Part shown: positions 23,421-35,224 of the stretch, one piece after another
Position numbering within the stretch: the stretch's first letter is position 1
Layout: each line of letters starts with the position of its first letter
From: Siphonodentalium dalli
Lineage: Eukaryota; Mollusca; Scaphopoda; Gadilida; Siphonodentaliidae
Reading direction: 5' to 3'
Assembly: GCA_032622095.1 (NCBI GenBank)
Contig: CP136064.1
Location: forward strand, 180,082,011-180,146,010
Length of the DNA stretch: 64,000 nucleotides
Made by a program: the position numbers and the translations under genes
The notes under the pieces: model-generated
Seen by the model: the letters and a program-made list of their open reading frames with translations, nothing else
Database searches by the model: none
What the model was told of the DNA's origin: nothing

Positions 23421-24430
23421 AAAACTATTTCTTACAACATGTTTTGTACATATATTGCACCATAATGAACACATGTAATCATATTAATACTGACGGGTAC
23501 GTTCTTTGTCACAAAACAGCGATAATATTCGTAAATATGTTCTAACAATTTATGTTTTATCAAAAGATATACACGTAATCATGAACCGAAAATCGACCAT
23601 AGCTCCCAGTAATCCATTTCCGCAAATATAATACCACACATCCCTTTCCACATAATTTAAACTGTCAAATCGTTTTCCTATTTTTTTTAGTTAATTTATT
23701 GGACTGTGCCCGCGCTGTGTAGATCTATAGGTTATTAAAATCTTGCTTGATTTATAAAGATGCCGACGACGGCAGTGTGTTCGTTGCTTTGTGACAAATA
23801 CCCATCGGCGTCATCAATAGTTTTCGTGATTTAAAAAAAAGGTTATAGATCCGAGACTATATGAACAGATGACATTGATACATTTGTGAAATGTGATTAC
23901 CAGATAAAATCTTGCTAGATTTATAAAGATGCCGACGACGGTGGTGTATTCGTTGCCTTGTAACAAATACCCATCGGCGTCATCAATTGTTTTTGTTATT
24001 TTCAAAAAAATATCAATCTCAAACCTCACTTTCCGTTTGAAAGTGAGATTATTTGGGGGAAAATCACGAATGTGTGGGGGGGGGGGGGCTCCTTAAGTTC
24101 AGTTACACGCACGCGTAACTATAATTGCATCGCGTACTACTATGTTGTCTAAATTACTATACACATGGCAGGAAAATCGTAGTTGGTTGCATATAAGTCC
24201 GCAGTGTATTATATGCTCTTTGTTGAATTGTATTTATTACATGTTGGTCCCAGTTAAAGAAATCTTAAAAGCAGTTATTCCGTAAACCGAACGGCTATCG
24301 TTAGTAATATATAATTACGCGTTCAAATTTACACGCGTATGTAACTGAACATGGACAATGCATGCACTATTTTTTAGAATATTATGATATGATGGTTTAT
24401 ATTATCAAAATATATATGAACACGAAACAA

Positions 24431-25154
24431 GCTAGTTATTGTATCTATAATAATTATCTTTCTAATTTGGGATACAAGATGCAGATGTCACCTCAAAACT
24501 ATATACTTGATCAATATCAACCATCAGCAATATGATATATTCATTATATCGCGAGCAGCTATCCATGTCAAGTCATAAATCGAAATGGTGATGCATGTGG
24601 CCATGGTGGCGTTCATACTAGAACCTAAAGCCAATCCTTGTAGTTATTAGGTGGATAACGACCAGCCATGACCACTTCTTTTTTGGATTGAGTGGGCGTC
24701 CAGATATCGCGCCATAATTCTCGGCTTTTGATCCACTATTGCACTTCGCTGATACAGTTGTCTGAGTAAGAATAATCGCAGTGCAAGCAGGTCCATACTG
24801 TCGTAATGTTGGATTTGAATTTTAACCGTTGCGAATTCCTGGGTGTTGACAAAAAGTTTTTTCAATCAAATCCGAGATAAAGTTAGCTGGTACCATGCTG
24901 TTTTTACCATTTAACAAGCGCGAACATTGAGACAAAAACCCGATCAAACTGGAATCTATGTCTTACCTTGTTTCCCTTGTAATGAGATGTTTAGTAACAA
25001 TTTTAAGTCGTCGTCCGATACTGCTTTTTCCCATGTTTGAAAGAAGTCTAATATGTCTCGCAGTTTCTTGAGTCGTTCATCCATTTTGCTTGAGATAGCT
25101 TTTCTATCAGTAAAAATGTCTACCAACACTGATGTGTTCTTCAGCAACTGAATA
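24431..25154 (-). repeat. Tandem duplication of the P-element 3' part, outer copy
   Basis: GCTAGTTATTGTAT at 24431 recurs at 25155, and both blocks carry the same P-transposase segment. Identity is clearly lower than for the 5.9 kb duplication. Both copies have a TAA in the same place (after IRNG), so the stop arose before the duplication. Confidence 0.85.
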
Positions 25155-26341
25155 GCTAGTTATTGTATTCATAATAATAACTTTTCCATTTCGGAAACAA
25201 GATGCAGACGTCACCTCAAACCATATATTTTATCGATATCAACCATCAGCAATATGACATATTCATTATATCGCGTGCAGCTATCTATGTCCAAGTCATT
25301 AATCGAAATGGTGATGCATGTGGCCATGCATGGTGGCGTTCATACCAGAACCGAAAGGCAATCCTTGGAGTTATTAGGTGGATAACGACCAGCCATGACC
25401 ACAGCAATGAGATCAAACGCTTAGTTTATTTGTTTTCTTCTTTTTTTGGATTGAGTGGGCGTCCAGATATCGCGCCATAGTCCGTGGCTTTTGATCCACT
25501 ATTGCACTTCGTTTACACAGTTGTCTGAGTAAGAATAATAGCAGTGCAAGCTGGTCCATACTGTCGTAATGTTGGATTTGAATTTTAACCGTTGCGAATT
25601 CCGCGGTGTTGACAAAAAGTGTTTTCAATCAAATCCGAGTTAAAGTTAGCTGGTACCGTGCTGTTTTAACCATTTAACAAGCGCGAATATAGAGGCGAAA
25701 AAACCCGATCAAACTGGAATTTATGTCTTGTCTTGTTTCCCTTGTAATGAGAAGTTTAGTAACAATTTTTAAGTCGTCGTCCGTAACTGCTTTTTCCTAT
25801 GTTTGAAAGAAATCTTGAGTCGTTCATCCATTTTGCTAGTGATAGCTTTTCTATCAGTAAAATTGTCCAGCAACGCTGATGTGTTCTTCAGTAACTGAAT
25901 GGTTGAATCAAGGCTGCTCGGATCAGAAATGCTGTCTGTAGCTTGACATAAGATAGAGCATGTCTTTATCAAGAACTTGAGTAGCAAGATGATTTCGCAT
26001 CTTGCTGGCTGATGAGAGATCGAAACGCTCATTTGTTAATTTATAGTGTATCCGGATACCCGTGGATTCCTTGTATTTATGAGCATCGATCCAGTGATCC
26101 CATGCGATTGGTTTCCCATTCATGTCCAAGTATCTCCCAGCATAATTTTTATGGGAACGCGTACTCGACTCTACATTGTTTCAAAAAAAATTCAGCACTT
26201 GCATAACGTCCTGTATGACACATACGGATGGTTCCATGTCGAAAATATTGCGTGTAATATATTCATAGGGAACATCAGATTACTGAGAGACCGGTTTGTC
26301 GACGCACTATCATACATTATGTATTCCACCGAAAAGCCGTA
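24640..26341 (-). pseudogene. P-type (THAP9-like) transposase, 3' half
   Basis: Reading leftward from 26341: YGFSVEYIMYDSASTNRS (end of the RNase H-like region), then YLDMNGKPIAWDHWIDAHKY, HYKLTNERFDLSSASKMRNH (the KLT...KM block of the P-element GTP-binding insertion), then LLKNTSALLDNFTDRKAI, and the C-terminal block NSDLIENTFCQHRGIRNG, a stop, then NSNPTLRQYGP. These match P-element transposases in order. Frame changes and stops occur throughout, and the C-terminal part is tandemly duplicated (24431-25154 and 25155-25900). The 5' half lies at 31683-32700 on the same strand, beyond an inserted 5.34 kb element. Confidence 0.82.
25155..25900 (-). repeat. Tandem duplication of the P-element 3' part, inner copy
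   Basis: This copy is continuous with the rest of the P gene. Relative to the outer copy it has about 37 extra bases near 25403-25440 and an additional in-frame stop (TTV followed by TAA before KCN). Confidence 0.8.
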
Positions 26342-27389
26342 TAGACCGGCCCCCAGATGAGGGTAGTGTCACACGAAAGGGTAGAAATTTTGACGCTATC
26401 TCTAATTATCCTTGTCCCATGGGGGTTCCAAAAACACTGAGGTATCCAGGGCGGAACATGTGGAAAATATATTTGTTTGACCTTTTTGGTGTTTTTGACC
26501 TGCAAATTTCAGTATAATCAGGAAAACCAATAAAATAAGACAAATGTTGAATAAAATATACTTGAATATCAGATATTTATTCTACCTGGGTTGCTTAACA
26601 TTTATGATGTGCAAAAAGTTATATTATCCAACAAATTTTGTGAAAAATTCACGAAAATGCCAAAAAAAGAAAGAATAAGTTGCAGTGCTTTTTCAAAAAA
26701 GTTTTCCAGATGATTTCCTATAAAATTTTCATTTTTTTGGTATAAAGCTCTCAATGGTGCATCAAAATTTATACCTGATTTAATAATATCAAAATCACAT
26801 GCAATGATATCCAAAAAGCCGAGATATTTCCTAAAACTTAACCCACCCCCCTAAAACTGATTTTCTATCTGAAAATACCTGTCAAGTCAGAATAGCCCGT
26901 TTTCGTTCTGTTTTGTTAACCAATTCAGAGTCTTATCATATATCATGGAATTAGCATGTATCTGATGAGGTTTATGTTATGGTAGTTTGTTAAAGATTTT
27001 GATTTTTTTGGGGTAAATTAGCTAAAATTTTGATTATTTTTAAGTGAAAAATTTCTGAAAAATTCCCATGACTTTGTCAGTTTTATGGATACAGCTGCAC
27101 AACATGCACCACAATAAGCATGAATTCTTCCCCAATATCAGACATGAAATGCTATAATCATGTACCAGACCAGAATTGAGAAATAAAGTAAAACTTAACC
27201 CTACCCCAAGATAGTGTTCTCAATGCTTTCAATTTTATGCTATACTAAACTCGAAAGGTCGCTCATACTAGTTGATACAATTCATATCATAAATTTCAAT
27301 AGTTCTGCCAACGGATTATGTAATCTCATCTTCACTGTCAATTTCATCAAATGTGATTGTATCAGTCAATAGAATTTCTGTGCAACATC

Positions 27390-27889
27390 TTACGAGAAGA
27401 ATGGTTCACACAACTCAGGCTGCCTATCGGCCGTCCATCCATGAAGTGCTACACCGGGAGTGGTTGAGTTGGCAACGGTTGCAAGTATCCACTGTTGGCT
27501 CGTTTTGAGTGTAGAATTAAAGATTCCTCACATGGTGGAAGTGCAGAAAGATCAACTACCTTTTGCTGATTCTCGAACTTCTGGAACTTTACCCACCTAG
27601 CTTAATTCACTTTTCTCGAATGTGGACCATACATGTATAAGGCACATGTTAACTCCTTGATTGTATTAAGCGTGTCACTGTCCAAAACCCAATTAATTCC
27701 TAAATAAGCCATGACTTCCATATATCTTGATGGACTTTCCAGCAACTTCCAGTAGTGTTTTTTTTCCTTTTTGTAACGATGAAAGGTAATTATTACCTGT
27801 GAAGGAATGGAGCACAACAACTGCATTCTTCTGTATATTTGGCTGCCAAAAAGTGGAAATGGTAGATATTGACCCAGCGTGTCCCGCAA
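27390..27889 (-). pseudogene. XPG-like nuclease remnant, left arm
   Basis: Leftward from 27889: LHSFTGNNY (read in a shifted frame), YKKEKKHYWKLLESPSRY, MAYLGINWVLDSDTLN, CALYMYGPHSRKVN, stop, then SALPPCEESLILHSKRAN. FTG(N/C)D is the helix-hairpin-helix signature of XPG/FEN-type nucleases in related uncharacterised proteins. Compared with the right arm it has a stop (AATTAA for AATCAA) and a 13 base deletion after SKRAN. Only the C-terminal part of the protein is present. Confidence 0.6.
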
Positions 27890-27899
27890 TCGCTTACAA

Positions 27900-28479
27900 G
27901 TTGTGGTTGATGTATACAGTTGGCTATTCTGCCTTCTTTACACTGAACACTAACATGTCTGATGTACCTTAGTTAATTTTTACTATTGTCACCACTGACA
28001 TTACCAGAAATATTGGATTTATCTCTCACAAACTTGATATAAATAAATAACGGCATACAAAATTTCAAGTAAAATGTAAACTATGTTTGGTATGAAAGAT
28101 GTTTATTGTTTTGATCTACCTTAAATGTGTCACACTAATGTGTTTATAAACTAAATTACTCAAAATGGCAACCATTTTTTACATATATCCCGAACATTAT
28201 TCTCTGCATTTCCGAAAATGTAGCAAATTGTGACTCACTTGGTTATATTGCATGTTAGCTAATCAACTGACAACTAAATGTTCTATTCTGGTTGTCCCAT
28301 TTCCTTATGGGGTATAACAAATTAATTTTAAAGTTGTCTTATTTGGTTTTTTTTCCCGAAAACCTCTTTTTCGATACTGGCTATATATTTTTAAATAAAT
28401 GGGCAGAACTTTGAAATGGAACTGAAATGATTCATAATTTGTGGCTATTCTGGCCTATTAGGATAAACATTGATCAACA
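27900..28479. other. Single-copy loop sequence of the inverted-arm element
   Basis: This AT-rich stretch lies between the left arm and the minisatellite. It has no matching partner on the other side and no recognisable coding sequence. Confidence 0.5.
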
Positions 28480-30030
28480 TGATACAGGCTGGAGGTCAAT
28501 ATGGCAACCAGGGAGATACCGTGTGGTCATAGGTGAGGTGAATATGTATAAAGGGAGTTATTTTATGGTCATGAATGATGTGAATAGGTGTACATGATTA
28601 GCTATATGGTCATGAATGGGGTGGCCATGGTGAGATGTATATGTATGCAAGGAGTGAGAGTGTGGTCATGTGTGAGGTGAATATAAATACAGGGAGTGAC
28701 TGTATGGTTGTATGGTTATGATTACCCAGTACAGGTGTACACAATGTGGCTCAATGGGCATTGCTGTACGTGGTTTACATGTATGTAAATAACGAGAGTA
28801 CCTACATGGTCATGTGTGTGTTTATGTATATATGGAGTGACTGTATGTTCATGGATGAGATGTACAGATGTACCTTGTGTGGCTGTATTGTCATAGATAT
28901 GTGTATATGTATATATGTGTTGTCTGTATGATCATTGGTGGGTTGAATGGATAAATAGATGTGCAGCTATGTGTATAGGTGTACATGGAATGGCAGTAGT
29001 CATAATGTGTACCTGATGTATGCTGAATGGTCAGTGGCGAGTGTGTGGATGGTCATGTGTGGATGTATATGCATATATCGAGTGGCTATATGACTATTGA
29101 CGTGGCAAATATATATATACAGTGAGTGACTCTATGGCAATTAGTGAGGTGAATATGTTTTCAGGAAGTGACTGTATGGCCAATGGTGAGGTGAACAGGT
29201 ATACAAGGAGTGACTGTATGATCATGAGTGTGGTGAATAGGTATACATATAGTGACTATATGGCCATAGGTAAGGTGTATGGGTATACCTGGTGTGCCTG
29301 CATGGCTGTATAGTCATGCGTATGGTGTACGGGTATACATAAGTGTGGCTGTATGGTTATGGAGAGATATGTGTATAAAGTGAGTGGCTATATCGCCATT
29401 AGTGAGGTGCATATGTTTACCTGGAGTGATTCTATGGTCATGTTGGGGTATATGTATATCTTGCATGGCTATTTTGTCATGGGTTTGGTGAACATGTATA
29501 CAGTAAGTGACGTATGACCAATGGTGAGGTGAATTTGTATACAATGATTGACTGTATGATGATGAATGTGTTGAATATAGGTACACAGGGGGTGACTGTA
29601 TGGTCATGGGTCAAGTGTATGAGCTAGTGTGCCTGCATGATGACTCATGGCTGTATGGGCATGTGTGGGGTGTACATGTATACACAAGTGTGGATATATA
29701 TGGTCATGTGTGAGGGGTACGTATATCAAGCGAGTGGCTATATGGCCAATGGTGAGATATGCATTGCATATCTATACATGGAGTGACTATGGTCATGGCT
29801 GGGGTGTATATGGCAAATAGGTATACGGGGATTGACCGTATGGCCAATGGTGAGATGAATAGGTATACAAGGATTGACTTATGGTCATGAAAGTGGTGAA
29901 TAGGTATACAGGGAGTGACTATATTATCATGGGTCAGGTGTATGTGTACACAGAGTGAGTGACTATCTTGTCATTTGTGTGGTGTTTATGTGTATATATG
30001 GAGTGACTGTGTTACTGGGTTGGTTATACA
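28480..30030 (+). repeat. Degenerate 42 bp minisatellite in the loop of the inverted-arm element
   Basis: Units such as TGTATGGCCAATGGTGAGGT followed by GAACAGGTATACAAGGAGTG and AC are 42 bp long and recur over about 1.5 kb with heavy divergence and irregular lengths. Because 42 is a multiple of three, frames of about 60 codons stay open (29122-29313 plus, 29314-29607 minus) with a 14-residue period. I regard these as repeat-derived. Confidence 0.85.
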
Positions 30031-30171
30031 TCTGTACCTTGGATTGCTATTGCTTTCCACAATAACTCAACGACATATTAATCAATAGAGAGGTCATGTC
30101 AGAGAGTTCTCCATCTTGATGCCGTTTATGCACGTTGGAGAAAACGTTAAATGATTTCCCCCTGATAATAG

Positions 30172-30624
30172 TTAATCAATTTTGATGCTAATGGGCAGGT
30201 GATTCAAGTCAAATGTACAGAAGAATGCACTTATTGGGTTCCATTCCTTCACGGGTAATGATACCTTCCAAAAAGGAAAAAAAACTTGTCTGGAAATTGC
30301 TGGAAAGACGATCAAAATATATTTAGGAACTAATTGGGTTTTGGACAGTGACACGCATGTGCCTTATATGTTCAACGTTCGAGAAAAGTGAATCAAGCTA
30401 GGCGGATAATGTTCCCACAGAAGTTCGAGAATCGGCAGAAGCTACTTGATCTTTCTGCTCTTCCACCATGTGAGGAATCTTTAATTCTACACTCAAAACG
30501 AGCCAACATGATAACAAAACAGTGGAGACTTGCAACCGTTGCCAAATCAACCACTCCCAGTGTAGCACTTCATGGATGGACGGCCGATAGGCAGCCTGAG
30601 TTGTTTGAACCATTCTTCCCATAA
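30172..30624 (+). pseudogene. XPG-like nuclease remnant, right arm
   Basis: Mirror partner of the left-arm remnant, pointing outward. It is better preserved at its end: NQARRIMFPQKFENRQKL, LSALPPCEESLILHSKRAN, ITKQWRLATVAKSTTPS, LHGWTADRQPELFEPFFP, then a stop at 30622. The upstream part (HSFTG-type motif, LLERRSKYI, ELIGFWTVT) needs frame changes. Orientation of both remnants is outward from the loop. Confidence 0.65.
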
Positions 30625-31682
30625 GATGTTGCACAGAAATTCTATTGACTGATACCATCACATTTGATGAAATTGACAATGAAGATGAGATTGCATAATC
30701 CGTGGGCAGAACTATTGCAATTTATGATATGAATTCTATCCACTTAAGTATGAACAACCTTTCGAGTTTAGTATAGCATAAAATTGAGAGCATTGAGAAC
30801 ACTATCTTGTGGTAGGGTTAAGTTTTACTTTATTTCTTAATTCTGGTCTGGTACATGATTATAGCATTTCATGTCTGATATTGGGGAAGAATTCATGCCT
30901 ATCGTGGTGCATGTTGTGCAGCTGTATCCATAAAACTGACAGTCATGGGAATTTTTCAGAAATTTTTCACTTAAAAATAATCAATATTTTAGCTAATTTA
31001 CCCCAACAAAATCAAACATTTAAACAAAAATAGACTCTACCATAACATAAACCTCCTCAGATGCATGCTAATTTCATGATATATGATAAGACTCTGAATT
31101 GGTTAACAAAACGGAACGAAAACGGGATATTCTGACTTGACAGGTATTTTCAGATAGAAAATCAGTTTTAGGGGGGTGGGTTAAGTTTTAGGAAATATCT
31201 CAGCTTTTTGGATATCATTGCTTGTGATGTTGATATTATTAAATTAGGTATATAATGCTGAAAATTTTGATGCACCAATGAGAGCTTTACACACAAAAAA
31301 ATGAAAATTTTATAGGAAATCTTCTGAAAAACTTTTTTGAAAAAGCACTGCAATTTATGCATTTTTTTGGGCATTTTCGTGAATTTTTCACATAATTTGT
31401 TGGATAATATAAATTTTTGCACATCATAAATGTTAAGCAACCCAGATAGAATAAATATCTGATATTCAAGTATATTTTATTCAACATTTGTCTTATTTTA
31501 TTGGTTTTCCTGGTTATACTGAAATTTGAAGGTCAAATAGGTCAAAAAAATATATTTCCCACATGTTCCGCCCTGGATACCTCAGTGTTTTGGAACCCCC
31601 ATGGGACAAGGATAATTGGAGATAGCGTCAAAATTTCTACCCTTTCGTGTGACACTACCCTCATCTGGGGGCCGGTCTAGTA

Positions 31683-32700
31683 GTCGTCGAGCTTATCGAC
31701 TACCCACCAGAAGTTGACCCATAGCTGATGAGCCGGCGCAGTTGTTGATCCATAGTAGCACACTGGCCATCAAAAACCGGTGAACCCATGGAAGACAAAT
31801 TGAAGAGCATGCATGTGTAGCCAGCTTAACTTTCTTCTTCCCTTTAGACGTAATTGGACTAATTGTGTTGTTTAGTTCACCCATGTCGTCACCACCAACC
31901 ATTTGCCATCCACAATGGCACTACGGACTTGGAGAATGCAACTTGGGTATAAACAGGTCTATCGTGCACGAAAATACAAGAACCATATCGCTAGGACACC
32001 TGGGGCGGTACAGTGCGGATGGGTACGATCGGGTGTGGTCACATTGAACACTAGTACTGGTGTTCAGCTAAATGCAGTTTGTTATGTTTAGTGGTATTAT
32101 ATGTGCCATAATGGAAAATATGTTATACAATTCCATTCCGAACCGATCAACTGAAATACTAAACGAAATGTACCGTTTGATACCGGTATTGAACGCCAGC
32201 GATTACACTTCAGTCCTTGCCTCACAAACTGCAAGTCTGTCTGCAAACTCATTTCATCGATAAGTATACCACCGCTCATGCCGAATTGATTGTGGGATAC
32301 CTTGTCGCTCAGATTCTTTGGCCATCCAGTCTATATGGTCATTATTGTGACCTGGAAACTGCTTCATGGAATTTTTATAATACCGCAACAATCGTTGTGA
32401 GGGCTTCACGAGCATTCCCGAAGCCTGTAGATCCCTATATGCTGCAGGAGATCGGCAATATAGCCCCAGGCACAACGATATAACTTTCGGGCTCCATCGT
32501 CTTTGGTGGGGAATAGTTTTATCTCTACCATTTTTCAATTGATCTTTAATCAAAGGAAGCATTTTGTCTGGAGCTCCCATTTTTGCCAAGCTGTCTAGCA
32601 CTCTCATCATTTCATCATGGTCTGACTCGACAATCGTTACTGACTCATTGTCGTCATCGTTCCCACATCCTGCTGCTTCTTGCTCTTCATTGTCGATGCA
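31683..32700 (-). pseudogene. P-type (THAP9-like) transposase, 5' half
   Basis: Leftward from about 32700: LIKDQLKNGRDK, HQRRWSPKVISLCLGLYCRS and KPSQRLLRYYKNSMKQFPG (the N-terminal HTH-like block of P elements), then SGGILIDEMSLQTDLQFVRQ (first acidic catalytic region), a non-matching stretch at about 31910-32100 that may be an insertion, then MGELNNTISPITSKGKKKVK, and in a shifted frame LQFVFHGFTGF and LWVNFWWVVDKLDDY, where the 5.34 kb element interrupts. No THAP zinc finger is seen: the 5' end meets the pogo-like gene near 32.65 kb. Confidence 0.8.
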
Positions 32701-33510
32701 TTTAGGTCACAAAAATTAGAGATAGAGGTATTTCCGTCAGGCAGACTCTGCAGAACCTGTTCACGATCTAGAGGAGAAATACCACACTTTCGGAAACCTG
32801 CTATGATGTTTTGGCTCTCCATAAAGCTGATTACACGTTTTTTCAACAATGCTGGGAATCTGTCCTTTGGTAGACTCGTAGATTTCGATGACAGTCCCAT
32901 CTTCCACTCATCCAAGATTTTGCGCCAGATCATCGCGTGGTGCATAAAAGGCAACATCCAGCGGTTGCATTAAATGCGTTGCGTTTGATGGTAAGCATAC
33001 AAAAGAAATTCTGTTTTCCTTTGCTAATTGCAGGGTTTCCGCCGTAAAATGTGAGCAGAGATTGTCACCGATGATTATTTTTCCCCTTCTTTTTCTTTGC
33101 ATCAGGGATGAACACAGTTTTAGACCAGTCAGTGAACGTCACAGTGTCAAACCAACCACTCCGGCTTCGATTGAATCTGGTACCCTTTGGTCCACCTTCT
33201 GTCCATGTGGTCCAGAGATGTTCTGCTTTATACACGACATAGGGTGGCAACATATTGCCATCAGCCGAACTACAAATCATTATGGAGATGGCAGTTTTCG
33301 ATGAGTCCATTATTCTCGTGGTATTTCACGCCCCTTTTTAAAAATACACTTTTTCTGACCTGGGTCGTCACTTAAATTTGTATCATCATAGTTATATATG
33401 TTGTCCACAGGAACAGTGCTTTCTTCGGTATGAAATACCTTTGTGAAATTGTCAAAAAAAACGTAGCTGTTATACCGTAGCTGAACCTTTTGCCCGAATG
33501 ATTTACACAA
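32637..33510 (-). pseudogene. pogo/Tigger-type (DDE_1) transposase, N-terminally truncated
   Basis: Leftward from about 33510: VDNIYNYDDTNLSDDPG (first Asp), SSKTAISIMICSSADGNMLP, YVVYKAEHLWTTWTEGGPKG, SGWFDTVTFTDW, IIIGDNLCSHFT (second Asp), VCLPSNATHLMQPLDVAFYA (third Asp), then WRKILDEWKMG, LPKDRFPALLKK and AGFRKCGISPLDREQVLQ. All three catalytic Asp are present, but at least three frame changes (near 33310, 33100 and 32940) and loss of the CENP-B-like DNA-binding N-terminus make it inactive. It sits head-to-tail upstream of the P-element 5' half, and the boundary near 32.65 kb has no visible inverted repeat. Confidence 0.85.
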
Positions 33511-35224
33511 TATACTTATGGTTGCAACAGTTTTTCTTGTTGAAAAATAGACCTTGCATATACACAAAAATATAACGCAATATTTCAAATTAACCTAAAA
33601 TATGCATCATTCGGACAGAATTGTGCAAAAATTAACAATTAACTCGAGTAATGTCCGAATTTGTCCGAAATTATCTACAATTAGCCTGAATTTTGAGATT
33701 TCATAACATTTTGGTGTTTATGGGACTGCACCCCCCCCCCCCCCCTGACCAGTACGGGAGTTGAATTTTGCATCTGCCCAATGTGATTGATATATGCAAC
33801 ATGCCCAGCGCTGTCAAAGAAGTGAGATTAACCTATTGTGCATACTTAATCAGTGTTTTAGAGATGTCCATCTTTGTACGAATAAATTACCAGGCAATGC
33901 ACGTGATGACAGTTTTGTGGCACCATTCAGGTGGGCCATTGTAATCTTAAGATAAAAATGAAGGACACATATCGTTAAAATATGCTATTATAAGCACAAA
34001 ATGAAGAGAATTTAACTGTTACCATAAAAGTATTGTTCAGGGCGGTTACTGATTTACCATGGAAGGCAGTAGACCTACCGGTATGCTACTCTCATATTAT
34101 ATATTATCGTGCGATAAGGTACAGGCTGCATAATTTATATAGAATCGGAAATCACTCAGAAACGTTCCATTCTAAATTTCATACAGATCAGACTACCACA
34201 GATAAATTTAAGATGATGCAAACATGTTAACACATGACACTGAAGTCCATATAAATCATTTGTATTTAGTGAAAATACAGTCGAGGTAACATTGAACACC
34301 GTTCAAAGTTACCCCCGCCAGTTATTTTCATTACCAATTTTTTTCCGATTAAAACCTTGTATAAATGTTATAAAAACTTTAACTTAGCAATCAAGAATGG
34401 GTTTTTGCCAAGGTCATTTCAATAGTGATTAGTCACAAAAACACAAGAATACCTACCACATCAGTAGAAGTTCCCAGAGGACAGAAATTTCAAAACAAAA
34501 CTCGAAAATTCAACTTTCCCGCCAAAACATTTACTGCGGTCCTGAAACATATAAATATATTTTTTTTAAAGTATCACAACCAAATATTTAAAACCTGAAA
34601 TAATGAAAAAACATATATGAACTCAATTTCAATTTTTTTACTGGTACCATGTTAGAGTACCGGGTGCTTTTTTTTTTATCTGGGATGCCTTATAATTGAC
34701 CCTAAGATATGCTTACCCAATTACAATAATAGTTATACTAAGTTACACTTACTGTTAATTAACTGTGACGTGTTTTATACTATTATTTATTACATGCGTG
34801 TTTCTAGAATTACAGTGGAATGAGTTCCTGCTGTTTCACATTTACAAATCCGTATGGAACATCGGTCAGATAAGGTAAATGTCGTTAACCATGAATCCGG
34901 AACTATGAAATGAAATCATCACACATGACAAAACGATCCCTATCGATGTATTTGCCTGAATAAACCATGTAAGTCTGTTTTTAATTCCCGGATTCCAGGA
35001 CAATCGGCGTGTAATAAACAGAACGGAACAACCGTTGGCAACATCGATACTCAAATAAATTCATATGTTATATTTATAAAATATTTTCATTATTAATATC
35101 TATAAACTAAGCTGGATTTTCTTTTCTGAAATTGGTCTGCAATTTGTATATTATATCATGCGCACTGCAAGATAGGTCTGTCATGCAATTATTTTTGAAA
35201 AATGTAGATTTTTTTTATCAAACT
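33511..35224. other. Unassigned DNA
   Basis: No gene recognised. The stretch is AT-rich, with a C16 run near 33730 and several T-rich runs near 34560 and 34670. A few short frames lack motifs. Confidence 0.5.

Larger units (their letters stand above)
17721..24244 (+). repeat. Direct tandem duplication, copy 2 (6.5 kb)
   Basis: It starts at TTCCTGAGAT and ends at ATTACATGT/TGG, where similarity to copy 1 stops. It is longer because it keeps the 43 bp minisatellite and an extra diverged 335 bp repeat. Three small coding-region deletions set it apart from copy 1: one base near 19212 in the hAT frame, one base in a C run near 19950 in the reverse transcriptase, and 43 bp at 20745 in the unidentified domain. 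Confidence 0.95.
26342..31679. mobile_element. 5.34 kb transposon with about 1.5 kb inverted arms, Academ-like
   Basis: The ends are TAGACCGGCCCCCAGATG and its exact reverse complement, and GTA lies directly outside each (26339-26341 and 31680-31682). Inverted similarity continues inward to about 27890 on the left and 30170 on the right. Deleting the element and one GTA restores the P-transposase reading frame (VDKLDD|YGFSVEY), which proves insertion. Each arm holds a remnant of a protein with FTGNNY, SALPPCEESLILHSKRAN and HGWTADRQPE phrases, a family with an XPG/FEN-like FTG(C/N)D motif. A 3 bp duplication plus an XPG-like remnant suggests the Academ superfamily, but this is an inference. 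The loop between the arms is mostly minisatellite. Confidence 0.85.
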
